Below the pieces are notes generated by a model, which worked only from the letters and a program-made list of their open reading frames with translations, was not told the origin of the DNA and searched no databases. 64,000 nt of DNA from Oscheius tipulae (Eukaryota; Nematoda; Chromadorea; Rhabditida; Rhabditidae). The position numbers and the translations under genes were made by a program. The stretch spans positions 4,464,001 through 4,528,000 of the forward strand of contig JASJZH010000004.1 of assembly GCA_037178975.1 (NCBI GenBank). Reading direction: 5' to 3'. This document shows positions 12,501-24,500 of this stretch, piece after piece (position 1 is the first letter of the stretch; each line of letters starts with the position of its first letter).

Positions 12501-15500
12501 GAAGCACGAGAATCAGCACCAGATGATCTGAACAAGTTGAAAGGAAAATATTCATAAAAATACCTTCGTAGTAAATTTATGATATCCGAACCGTCACTTC
12601 GCTTTCTTCCAGCTTGTTGTTCCGACATCTTTCGCACGTTTCGGTCTGTATAGAATATCGACAACGAGGAACGAGGTCTTTCGACAGAGTTTTTCTTTGA
12701 AAACAAACCGAGAAAACCACCCGTTGAAATTTGCCTCTCTGGTTCAACAGCAAGCTCCACACTTACTCGACTGCAAAATCTGTATTTCACACAATCTGTA
12801 AAAGACATACCGAACAGAGTCAACATCACTTTCCTCAGACACTGAACGATCCAGAATAGCGTGATTTCCAAAATAACGTGCACGCGGATTATCCAAAGAA
12901 TGATAAAACGAAAGTAGTTCACTTCCTGCAGTTTCAGCAATGTCTTCGGTCATTCGATAGGCAACAAAATTGAGGCGACAGAGAAAGTCCACGTTGCACA
13001 AAAGGTCTCGACTTTGAGTGAAACTATGCTGCTCACAGAGTTCGAAAGCGTTTAGACGAGAATGAAGTTCGCCACACTTCTCCGAAACGCAACTAGTACT
13101 CAGCGACTGCCTCAAATCTGTGTTGTGAACCAATCGCCCATCGACGCGAACGTCACTAAAAGAGCGTTGCACCAACAAAGTCTCAGAATCCAACACTGGT
13201 CGTTCATCAGCTTCGTCATGCTCAATCACAGCTTGTTCGGCCAGAACAACTTCTTCAGGCAATGTAGACTCTTCATTTTCCTCAGCAGTTGGGTCGAGCA
13301 ATGGTGACGATTTGGCATAATCGTGAAACTGTTCAAATGAGATTTGTTGATCAAAGGAGGATTGCTGGGAAAGTTTTTCATCATCAGCTCCAGATGTTGC
13401 ACTTGAACGCCGCTCTTCTTCAACGTCTTCGACCGCAAACACCGGCGGTGCCGGCCCGACCGGCTTTTCGAAAGAACTTTGAGCAGCGAGCTGTTGGATC
13501 CTCGCAATATGATCCAGCTCATCTTGTGTCAAAGGATGTTCTTCCGTTTCGACATGCTTTATCACAGCCTGTTGGGCCGAAACAACTTCTTCAGGCAAGG
13601 TAAACTCTTCTCTTTCTTCAGCAGTTGGCTCGAGCAATGGTGACGACTTGCGATAGTCGTGGAACTGTTCAAATAAGACTAGTTGATCAAAGGAGGATTG
13701 CTGGGAGAGTTTTTCATCGTCAGCTCCTGATGTTGCACTTGAACGCCGCTCTTCTTCAACGTCTTCGACCGCAAACACCGGTGGTGTCGGCTCTTCTTCA
13801 ACGCTTTCGACCGCAAATGCCGGTGGTGTCGGCCTCACAGGCTTTTCAAAGGAACTTTGAGCAGCCAACCGTTGGATCCAGGCGATATGATCAAGCTCTT
13901 CTTGTGTCAAAGAATGTTCTTCCGTTTCGACATGCTTCATCACAGCCTGTTGGGCCGAAACAACTTCTTCAGGCATAGTAGAATCTTCTCTTTCTTCAGC
14001 AGATGGCTCGAGCAATGGTGACGATTTGCCATAGTCGTGGAACTGTTCAAATGAGATCTGTTGATCAAAAGAGGACTGCTGGGAAAGCTGTTCATCATCA
14101 GCTCCTGATGTTGCACTTGAATGTTGCTCTTCTTCAGCGTCTTCGACCGCGAAAGCTGGTGGTGTCGGCTTCGCAGGCTTCTCAAAGAAACTTTGAGCAG
14201 CGAGTTGTTGGATCCAGGCGATATGATCCAGCTCTTCTTGTGTCAAAGGATGTTCTTCCATTTCGACATGCTTTACCATAGTTTGTTTGGCCAGAACAAC
14301 CTCTTCAGGCAATGTGGGCTCTTCACTTTCTTCGGCAGTTGGCTCGAGCAATGGTGACGATTTGCCATAGTCGTGGGACTCTTCAAATGAGACCTGTTGA
14401 TCAAAAGTGGACTGCTGGGAAAGCTGTTCACCATCAGCTCCTGATGTTGCACTTGAATGTTGCTCTTCTTCAGTGTCTTCGACCGCAAAAGGTGGTTGTG
14501 TCGGCTCTTCTTCAACATCTTCGACCGCAAATGCCGGTGGTGTCGGCCTCACACGCTTTTCAAAGGAACTTTGAGCAGCCAACTGTTGGATCCAGGCGAT
14601 ATGGTCCAGCTCTTCTTGTGTCAAAGGATGTTCTTCCGTTTCGACATGCTTCATCACAGCCTGTTGGGCCGAAACAACTTCTTCAGGCATAGTAGAATCT
14701 TCTCTTTCTTCAGCAGATGGCTCGAGCAATGGTGACGATTTGCCATAGTCGTGGAACTGTTCAAATAAGATCTGTTGATCAAAAGAGGACTGCTGGGAAA
14801 GCTGTTCATCATCAGCTCCTGATGTTGCACTTGAATGTTGCTCTTCTTCAGCGTCTTCGACCGCAAAAGCTGGTGGTTTCGGCCTCGCAGGCTTTTCAAA
14901 GGAACTTTGAGCAGCGAGTTGTTGGATCCAGGCGATATGATCCAGCTCTTCTTGTGTGAAAGGATGTTCTTCCATTTCGACATGCTTTATCACAGCTTGT
15001 TGGGCCGAAACAACTTCTTCAGGCATAGTAGACTCTTCTCTTTCTTCAGCTGTTGGCTCGAGCAATGGTGACGATTTGCCATAGTCGTGGAACTGTTCAA
15101 ATAAGATCTGTTGATCAAAAGAGGACTGCTGGGAAAGCTGTTCATCATCAGCTCCTGATGTTGCACTTGAATGTTGCTCTTCTTCAGCGTCTTCGACCGC
15201 TAAGGGTGGTGGTTTCGGCCTCGCAGGCTTTTCAAAGGAACTTTGAGCAGCGAGTTGTTGGATCCAGGCGATATGATCCAGCTCTTCTTGTGTCAAAGGA
15301 TGTTCTTCCATTTCGACATGCTTTACCATAGTTTGTTTGGCCAGAACAACCTCTTCAGGCAATGTGGGCTCTTCACTTTCTTCGGCAGTTGGCTCGAGCA
15401 ATGGTGACAATTTGCCATAGTCGTGGGACTCTTCAAATGAGACCTGTTGATCAAAAGAAGACTGCTGGGAAAGCTGTTCATCATCAGCTCCTGATGTTGC

Positions 15501-18500
15501 ACTTGAATGTTGCTCTTCTTCAGTGTCTTCGACCGCAAATGCTGGTGGTTTCGGCCTCGCAGGCTTTTCAAAGGAACTTTGAGCAGCGAGTTGTTGGATC
15601 CAGGCGATATGATCCAGCTCTTCTTGTGTCAAAGGATGTTCTTCCATTTCGACATGCTTTATAACAGCTTGTTCGGCCGAAACTACTTCTTCAGGCAGTG
15701 TATACTTTTCTCTTTCTTCAGCAGTTGGCTCGAGCAATGGTGACGATTTGCCATAGTCGTGGAACTGTTCAAATGAGATCTGTTGATCAAAAGAAAACTG
15801 CTGGAAAAGCTGTTCATCATCAGCTCCTGATGTTGCACTTGAATGTTGCTCTTCTTCAGCGTCTTCAACCGCAAATGCTGGTGGTGTCGGCCTCACAGGC
15901 TTTTCAAAAGAACTTTGAGCAGCGAGTTGTTGGATCCAGGCGATATGATCCAGCTCTTCTTGTGTGAAAGGATGTTCTTCCATTTCGACATGCTTTATCA
16001 CAGCTTGTTGGGCCGAAACAACTTCTTCAGGCATAGTAGACTCTTCTCTTTCTTCAGCTGTTGGCTCGAGCAATGGTGACGATTTGCCATAGTCGTGGAA
16101 CTGTTCAAATAAGATCTGTTGATCAAAAGAGGACTGCTGGGAAAGCTGTTCATCATCAGCTCCTGATGTTGCACTTGAATGTTGCTCTTCTTCAGCGTCT
16201 TCGACCGCAAAAGCTGGTGGTTTCGGCCTCGCAGGCTTTTCAAAGGAACTTTGAGCAGCGAGTTGTTGGATCCAGGCGATATGATCCAGCTCTTCTTGTG
16301 TGAAAGGATGTTCTTCCATTTCGACATGCTTTATCACAGCTTGTTGGGCCGAAACAACTTCTTCAGGCATAGTAGACTCTTCTCTTTCTTCAGCTGTTGG
16401 CTCGAGCAATGGTGACGATTTGCCATAGTCGTGGAACTGTTCAAATAAGATCTGTTGATCAAAAGAGGACTGCTGGGAAAGCTGTTCATCATCAGCTCCT
16501 GATGTTGCACTTGAATGTTGCTCTTCTTCAGCGTCTTCGACCGCTAAGGGTGGTGGTTTCGGCCTCGCAGGCTTTTCAAAGGAACTTTGAGCAGCGAGTT
16601 GTTGGATCCAGGCGATATGATCCAGCTCTTCTTGTGTCAAAGGATGTTCTTCCATTTCGACATGCTTTACCATAGTTTGTTTGGCCAGAACAACCTCTTC
16701 AGGCAATGTGGGCTCTTCACTTTCTTCGGCAGTTGGCTCGAGCAATGGTGACAATTTGCCATAGTCGTGGGACTCTTCAAATGAGACCTGTTGATCAAAA
16801 GAAGACTGCTGGGAAAGCTGTTCATCATCAGCTCCTGATGTTGCACTTGAATGTTGCTCTTCTTCAGTGTCTTCGACCGCAAATGCTGGTGGTTTCGGCC
16901 TCGCAGGCTTTTCAAAGGAACTTTGAGCAGCGAGTTGTTGGATCCAGGCGATATGATCCAGCTCTTCTTGTGTCAAAGGATGTTCTTCCATTTCGACATG
17001 CTTTATAACAGCTTGTTCGGCCGAAACTACTTCTTCAGGCAGTGTATACTTTTCTCTTTCTTCAGCAGTTGGCTCGAGCAATGGTGACGATTTGCCATAG
17101 TCGTGGAACTGTTCAAATGAGATCTGTTGATCAAAAGAAAACTGCTGGAAAAGCTGTTCATCATCAGCTCCTGATGTTGCACTTGAATGTTGCTCTTCTT
17201 CAGCGTCTTCAACCGCAAATGCTGGTGGTGTCGGCCTCACAGGCTTTTCAAAAGAACTTTGAGCAGCGAGTTGTTGGATCCAGGCGATATGATCCATCTC
17301 CTCTTGTGTCAAAGGTTGTTCTTCCGTTTCGACATGCTTTCTCACAGCCTGTTGGGCCGAAACAACTTCTTCAGGCATAGTAGACTCTTCTCTTTCTTCA
17401 GCTGTTGGCTCGAACAATGGTGACGATTTGCCATAGTCGTGGGACTGTTCAAATGAGACCTGTTGATCAAAAGAAGACTGCTGGGAAAGCTGTTCATCAT
17501 CAGCTCCTGATGTTGCACTTGAATGTTGCTCTTCTTCAGTGTCTTCGACCGCAAATGCTGGTGGTGTCGGCTCTTCTTCAACGTCGTCGACCGCAAAAGG
17601 TGGTTGTGTCGGCCTCACAGGCTTTTCAAAGGAACTTTGAGCAGCGAGTTGTTGGATCCAGGCGATATGATCCAACTCTTCTTGTGTCAAAGGATGTTCT
17701 TCCGTTTTGACATGCTTAATCACAGCCGGTTCGGCCAAAACAACCTTTTCAGGCAATGTAGGCTCTTCACTTTCTTCAGCAGCTAGCTCGAACAATGGTG
17801 ACGATTTGCTATAGTCGTGGAACTGTTCAAATGAGACCTGTTGATCAAAAGAAGACTGCTGGGAAAGCTGTTCATCATCAGCTCCTGATGTTGCACTTGA
17901 ATGTTGCTCTTCTTCAGTGTCTTCGACCGCAAATGCTGGTGGTGTCGGCTCTTCTTCAACGTCGTCGACCGCAAAAGGTGGTTGTGTCGGCCTCACAGGC
18001 TTCTCAAAGAAACTTTGAGCAGCGAGTTGTTGGATCCAGGCGATATGATCCAGCTCTTCTTGTGTCAAAGGATGTTCTTCCATTTCGACATGCTTTACCA
18101 TAGTTTGTTTGGCCAGAACAACCTCTTCAGGCAATGTGGGCTCTTCACTTTCTTCGGCAGTTGGCTCGAGCAATGGTGACGATTTGCCATAGTCGTGGGA
18201 CCCTTCAAATGAGACCTGTTGATCAAAAGAGGACTGCTGGGAAAGCTGTTCATCATCAGCTCCTGATGTTGCACTTGAATGTTGCTCTTCTTCAGCGTGT
18301 TCGACCGCAAAAGCTGGTGGTTTCGGCCTCGCAGGCTTTTCAAAGGAACTTTGAGCAGCGAGTTGTTGGATCCAGGCGATATGATCCAGCTCTTCTTGTG
18401 TGAAAGGATGTTCTTCCATTTCGACATGCTTTATCACAGCTTGTTCGGCCGAAACAACTTCTTCAGGCATTGTAGACTCTTCTCTTTCTTCAGCTGTTGG

Positions 18501-21500
18501 CTCGAGCAATGGTGACGATTTGCCATAGTCGTGGAACTGTTCAAATGAGATCTGTTGATCAAAAGAAAACTGCTGGGAAAGCTGTTCATCATCAGCTCCT
18601 GATGTTGCACTTGAATGTTGCTCTTCTTCAGCGTCTTCGACCGCAAATGCTGGTGGTGTCGGCCTCACAGGCTTTTCAAAGGAACTTTGAGCAGCGAGTT
18701 GTTGGATCCAGGCGATATGATCCAGCTCTTCTTGTGTGAAAGGATGTTCTTCCATTTCGACATGCTTTATCACAGCTTGTTCGGCCGAAACTACTTCTTC
18801 AGGCAGTGTATACTCTTCACTTTCTTCAGCAGCTAGCTCGAACAATGGTGACGATTTGCTATAGTCGTGGAACTGTTCAAATGAGGCCTGTTGATCAGAA
18901 GATGACTTCTGGGAGAGATTTTCATCGTCAGCTCCTGATGTTGCACTTGAATGTTGCTCTTCTTCAGCGTCTTCAACCGCAAATGCTGGTGGTGTCGGCC
19001 TCGCAGGCTTTTCAAAGGAACTTTGAGCAGCGAGTTGTTGGATCCAGGCGATATGATCCAACTCTTCTTGTGTCAAAGGATGTTCTTCCGTTTTGACATG
19101 CTTAATCACAGCCGGTTCGGCCAAAACAACCTTTTCAGGCAATGTAGGCTCTTCACTTTCTTCAGCAGCTAGCTCGAACAATGGTGACGATTTGCTATAG
19201 TCGTGGAACTGTTCAAATGAGATTTGTTGATCAAAAGACGACTGCTGGGAAAGTTGTTCATCATCAGCTCCTGATGTTGCAATTGAATGTTGCTCTTCTT
19301 CAGCGTCTTCGACCGCGAAAGCTGGTGGTTTCGGCCTCGCAGGCTTTTCAAAGGAACTTTGAGCAGCGAGTTGTTGGATCCAGGCGATATGATCCAGCTC
19401 TTCTTGTGTCAAAGGATGTTCTTCCATTTCGACATGCTTTACCATAGTTTGTTTGGCCAGAACAACCTCTTCAGGCAATGTGGGCTCTTCACTTTCTTCG
19501 GCAGTTGGCTCGAGCAATGGTGACGATTTGCCATAGTCGTGGGACTGTTCAAATGAGACCTGTTGATCAAAAGAAGACTGCTGGGAAAGCTGTTCATCAT
19601 CAGCTCCTGATGTTGCACTTGAATGTTGCTCTTCTTCAGTGTCTTCGACCGCAAATGCTGGTGGTGTCGGCTCTTCTTCAACGTCGTCGACCGCAAAAGG
19701 TGGTTGTGTCGGCCTCACAGGCTTCTCAAAGAAACTTTGAGCAGCGAGTTGTTGGATCCAGGCGATATGATCCAGCTCTTCTTGTGTCAAAGGATGTTCT
19801 TCCATTTCGACATGCTTTACCATAGTTTGTTTGGCCAGAACAACCTCTTCAGGCAATGTGGGCTCTTCACTTTCTTCGGCAGTTGGCTCGAGCAATGGTG
19901 ACGATTTGCCATAGTCGTGGGACCCTTCAAATGAGACCTGTTGATCAAAAGAGGACTGCTGGGAAAGCTGTTCATCATCAGCTCCTGATGTTGCACTTGA
20001 ATGTTGCTCTTCTTCAGCGTGTTCGACCGCAAAAGCTGGTGGTTTCGGCCTCGCAGGCTTTTCAAAGGAACTTTGAGCAGCGAGTTGTTGGATCCAGGCG
20101 ATATGATCCAGCTCTTCTTGTGTGAAAGGATGTTCTTCCATTTCGACATGCTTTATCACAGCTTGTTCGGCCGAAACAACTTCTTCAGGCATTGTAGACT
20201 CTTCTCTTTCTTCAGCTGTTGGCTCGAGCAATGGTGACGATTTGCCATAGTCGTGGAACTGTTCAAATGAGATCTGTTGATCAAAAGAAAACTGCTGGGA
20301 AAGCTGTTCATCATCAGCTCCTGATGTTGCACTTGAATGTTGCTCTTCTTCAGCGTCTTCGACCGCAAATGCTGGTGGTGTCGGCCTCACAGGCTTTTCA
20401 AAGGAACTTTGAGCAGCGAGTTGTTGGATCCAGGCGATATGATCCAGCTCTTCTTGTGTGAAAGGATGTTCTTCCATTTCGACATGCTTTATCACAGCTT
20501 GTTCGGCCGAAACTACTTCTTCAGGCAGTGTATACTCTTCACTTTCTTCAGCAGCTAGCTCGAACAATGGTGACGATTTGCTATAGTCGTGGAACTGTTC
20601 AAATGAGGCCTGTTGATCAGAAGATGACTTCTGGGAGAGATTTTCATCGTCAGCTCCTGATGTTGCACTTGAATGTTGCTCTTCTTCAGCGTCTTCAACC
20701 GCAAATGCTGGTGGTGTCGGCCTCGCAGGCTTTTCAAAGGAACTTTGAGCAGCGAGTTGTTGGATCCAGGCGATATGATCCAACTCTTCTTGTGTCAAAG
20801 GATGTTCTTCCGTTTTGACATGCTTAATCACAGCCGGTTCGGCCAAAACAACCTTTTCAGGCAATGTAGGCTCTTCACTTTCTTCAGCAGCTAGCTCGAA
20901 CAATGGTGACGATTTGCTATAGTCGTGGAACTGTTCAAATGAGATTTGTTGATCAAAAGACGACTGCTGGGAAAGTTGTTCATCATCAGCTCCTGATGTT
21001 GCAATTGAATGTTGCTCTTCTTCAGCGTCTTCGACCGCGAAAGCTGGTGGTGTCGGCCTCGCAGGCTTTTCAAAGGAACTTTGAGCAGCGAGTTGTTGGA
21101 TCCAGGCGATATGATCCAGCTCTTCTTGTGTCAAAGGATGTTCTTCCATTTCGACATGCTTTACCATAGTTTGTTTGGCCAGAACAACCTCTTCAGGCAA
21201 TGTGGGCTCTTCACTTTCTTCGGCAGTTGGCTCGAGCAATGGTGACGATTTGCCATAGTCGTGGGACTCTTCAAATGAGACCTGTTGATCAAAAGAGGAC
21301 TGCTGGGAAAGCTGTTCATCATCAGCTCCTGATGTTGCACTTGAAAGTTGCTCTTCTTCAGCGTCTTCGACCGCAAATGCTGGTGGTGTCGGCCTCACAG
21401 GCTTTTCAAAGGAACTTTGAGCAGCCAACTGTTGGATCCAGTCGATATGGTCCAGCTCTTCTTGGGTCAAAGGATTGTCTTCCATTTCGACATGCTTTAT

Positions 21501-24500
21501 CACAGCTTGTTCGGCCGAAACTACTTCTTCAGGCAGTGTATACTCTTCTCTTTCTTCAGCAGTTGGCTCGAGCAATGGTGACGATTTGCCATAGTCGTGG
21601 AACTGTTCAAATGAGGCCTGTTGATCAAAAGAGGACTGCTGGGAAAGCTGTTCATCATCAGCTCCTGATGTTGCACTTGAATGTTGCTCTTCTTCAGCGT
21701 GTTCGACCGCAAAAGCTGGTGGTGTCGGCCTCGCATCCTTTTCAAAGGAACTTTGAGCAGCGAGTTGTTGGATCCAGGCGATATGATCCAACTCTTCTTG
21801 TGTGAAAGGATGTTCTTCCGTTTTGACATGCTTAATCACAGCTTGTTCGGCCGAAACTACTTCTTCAGGCAGTGTATACTCTTCTCTTTCTTCAGCAGTT
21901 GGCTCGAGCAATGGTGACGATTTGCCATAGTCGTGGAACTGTTCAAATGAGGCCTGTTGATCAGAAGATGACTTCTGGGAGAGATTTTCATCATCAGCTC
22001 CTGATGTTGCACTTGAATGTTGCTCTTCTTCAGCGTCTTCGACCGCAATTGCTGGTGGTGTCGGCCTCGCAGCCTTTTCAAAGGAACTTTGAGCAGCGAG
22101 TTGTTGGATCCAGGCGATATGATCCATCTCTTCTTGTGTCAAAGGATGTTCTTCCGTTTCGACATGCTTTCTCACAGCCTGTTGGGCCGAAACAACTTCT
22201 TCAGGCATAGTAGACTCTTCTCTTTCTTCAGCAGTTGGCTCGAGCAATGGTGACGATTTGCCATAGTCGTGGAACCGTTCAAATGAGACCTGTTGATCAA
22301 AAGAGGACTTCTGGGAGAGATTTTCATCGTCAGCTCCTGATGTTGCACTTGAATGTTGCTCTTCTTCAGCGTCTTCGACCGCAAATGCTGGTGGTGTCGG
22401 CCTCGCAGGCTTTTCAAAGGAACTTTGAGCCGCGAGTTGTTGGATCCAGGCGATATGATCCAGCTCTTCTTGTGTCAAAGGATGTTCTTCCATTTCGACA
22501 TGCTTTATCACAGCTTGTTCGGCCGAAACTACTTCTTCAGGCAGTGTATACTCTTCTCTTTCTTCAGCAGTTGGCTCGAGCAATGGTGATAATTTGCCAT
22601 AGTCGTGGAACTGTTCAAATGAGATCTGTTGATCAAAAGAGGACTGCTGGGAAAGCTGTTCATCATCAGCACCTGATGTTGCACTTGAATGTTGCTCTTC
22701 TTCAGCGTCTTCGACCGCAAAAGCTGGTGGTGTCGTCCTCGCAGGCTTTTGAAAGGAACTTTGAGCTGCCAGCTGTTGGACCCAGGCGATATGATCCATC
22801 TCGTCTTGTGTCAAAGGATGTTTTTTCGTTTCGACATGCTTATTCACAGCTTGTTCGCCTAGAACAACCTCTTGATCAAAAGAGGACTGCTGGGAAAGTT
22901 GTTCATCATCAGCTCCTGATGTTGCACTTGAATGTTGCTCTTCTTCATCGTCTTCAGCCGCAAATGCTGGTGGTGTCATCTCTTCTTCAACGTCTTCGAC
23001 CGCAAAAGGTGGTGGTGTCGGCCTCACAGGCTTTTCAAAGGAACTTTGAGCAGCGAGTGGTTGGATCCAGGCGATATGATCCAGCTCTTCTTGTGTCAAA
23101 GGATGTTCTTCCATTTCGACATGCTTTATCATAGCTTGGTTGGCCAGAATTACTTCATCAGGCAGTTTGTGGTTTCCAGTTTTCATCGTGTTGTTGTCCA
23201 CTTCACTAGTTTTCCTTTTTGGTGGTGGTGGTCGTTCTGGCGGAGTTGGTGGGCGTACTACGATTTGTACTTTCGGTTGTGTTGCGTCTTGGATGGAAAT
23301 AAATGATTGCTCGCTATCGCTTTTTTCTTTTTGTGCTACGTTTCCATTCGTTAGCGGTATGCTCGAAAGATTTGATTGGTCATCTTTTACCAAGTTCAGT
23401 AACTGAATACTTGTTCATTGATGTTAAAGTGTGGCCTACCTCGTAACCGTGGCGGTCTTCTTCATCTGATGATGTTGAACCTGATTCGTTTTCATCATCT
23501 GCAATACATGCCTTTAGTGTATCTTGTGGTGGACTACCTTCTGAAATTCTTCCCAAGCGTTCTTCTAGTTCGTAAACGCTATTGTGCGATAATGCTTCGT
23601 TATGGGATGGATCAGCAGTTGCTTGGAATGTCTCCATTTCGAATTTTTTTCGTGCGACTGACAAGAATACAGTTTGTAGCAAGTCTTGGGCGACCTTTGC
23701 ACAGTAGTCTTCAATTTGAAGTGATGTTTTCTGTTCGGGTTCCATTGCTTCCACTTCGCTATACGCAACGTAAAATGCAATATCGCATAGATGTTGACAA
23801 TAGTCTTGGAATTCCGTTGTATGATCATTATACTCCAAACATGCCGATATTATTATACCTTCAAATCGGTATAAGTTTTTGTCTTGACCGTTGTCATACC
23901 CGATGCTAAGGCGTCGATATACTGTAGCACTAATGAACCAATTGATTCTGGGTAAGGCACTAAAAGCAGTTTTTGTATATTGTTTGCTTACCTTTTCCCG
24001 TTTGAATACCAGTAGATAAGTAATCACCGTCGTAGTCGAGAGTATTGAACCATTGTGCTATGTGCGTGCTGATCAGTTTCATCCTGTTTGATATTGTGTT
24101 TTGCCGTTGAATCGGATCTGTGAATATGTTTTCCTTCCATTGAAAAAAATTAATACGCTTTTGTCTTTTAGCTTGTGTGATCCCCTCCAAGTATTCCGTT
24201 ACTACAACGACATCTGGAGCTGTATTGTTGGGAATACTTTGTAAAGTATACCTTCAGGTATGGAATCCATCTGGACCAACAGACGTTCTTCATTGCTGCT
24301 CGGCCGCTCTCCGTCCTTTTCATCTACACTCGTCGAAGGAATCATTCCAAGGCGGCGTGCATCCATGACTATGCGCGCATTTTTTCTGGATACTTCTGCT
24401 CTGCGTAGTACCTGCAAGACAAAGTATAAAAATGTTCTGTATTAGACTATACTTCTTTCACGGTTTCTCTTTGTTGTTCAGAGAGTTCATTTAGAGCTCG

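Larger units (their letters stand above)
13200..23170 (-). repeat. In-frame tandem array, 336-bp monomer, about 29 copies
   Basis: The monomer is 336 bp (112 codons), so gain or loss of units keeps frame. I counted 29 occurrences of the helix core (E-E/D-L/M-D-H-I). Some units carry a 42-bp (14-codon) insertion repeating the [13 protein letters not shown] segment, giving 378-bp units. Higher-order duplications of 1,344 bp and 1,722 bp are superimposed (see separate entries). Confidence 0.92.
12811..23402 (-). other. Giant 10.6 kb tandem-repeat exon of the clarinet-like gene
   Basis: A single uninterrupted open exon of 10,592 nt, bounded by an acceptor (GTATTCAG) and a GTATGT donor. It starts with a Pro-rich segment ([15 protein letters not shown]), continues with about 29 tandem units of 112 residues, and ends with a unique tail of about 170 residues. 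Each unit contains, in order, a segment [16 protein letters not shown], the helix [18 protein letters not shown], a Pro-rich [11 protein letters not shown], an acidic/Ser stretch [19 protein letters not shown], and [17 protein letters not shown]. No signal peptide or membrane segment is seen. Composition (E, Q, S, P) predicts disorder with short helices. The C. elegans CLA-1 long isoform also carries a multi-thousand-residue repetitive region. Confidence 0.9.

Noticed and set aside
13200-23170. A CRISPR-like or satellite array
   Set aside because: The units are contiguous coding repeats without unique spacers, and the genome is eukaryotic.
13062-23406. Many plus-strand open frames (up to 299 codons) opposite the repeat exon
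   Set aside because: They recur with the 336-bp period and are the antisense of the real minus-strand repeat. The minus frame is open over 10.6 kb and joined by splice sites to recognisable exons, while the plus frames break in every second unit.
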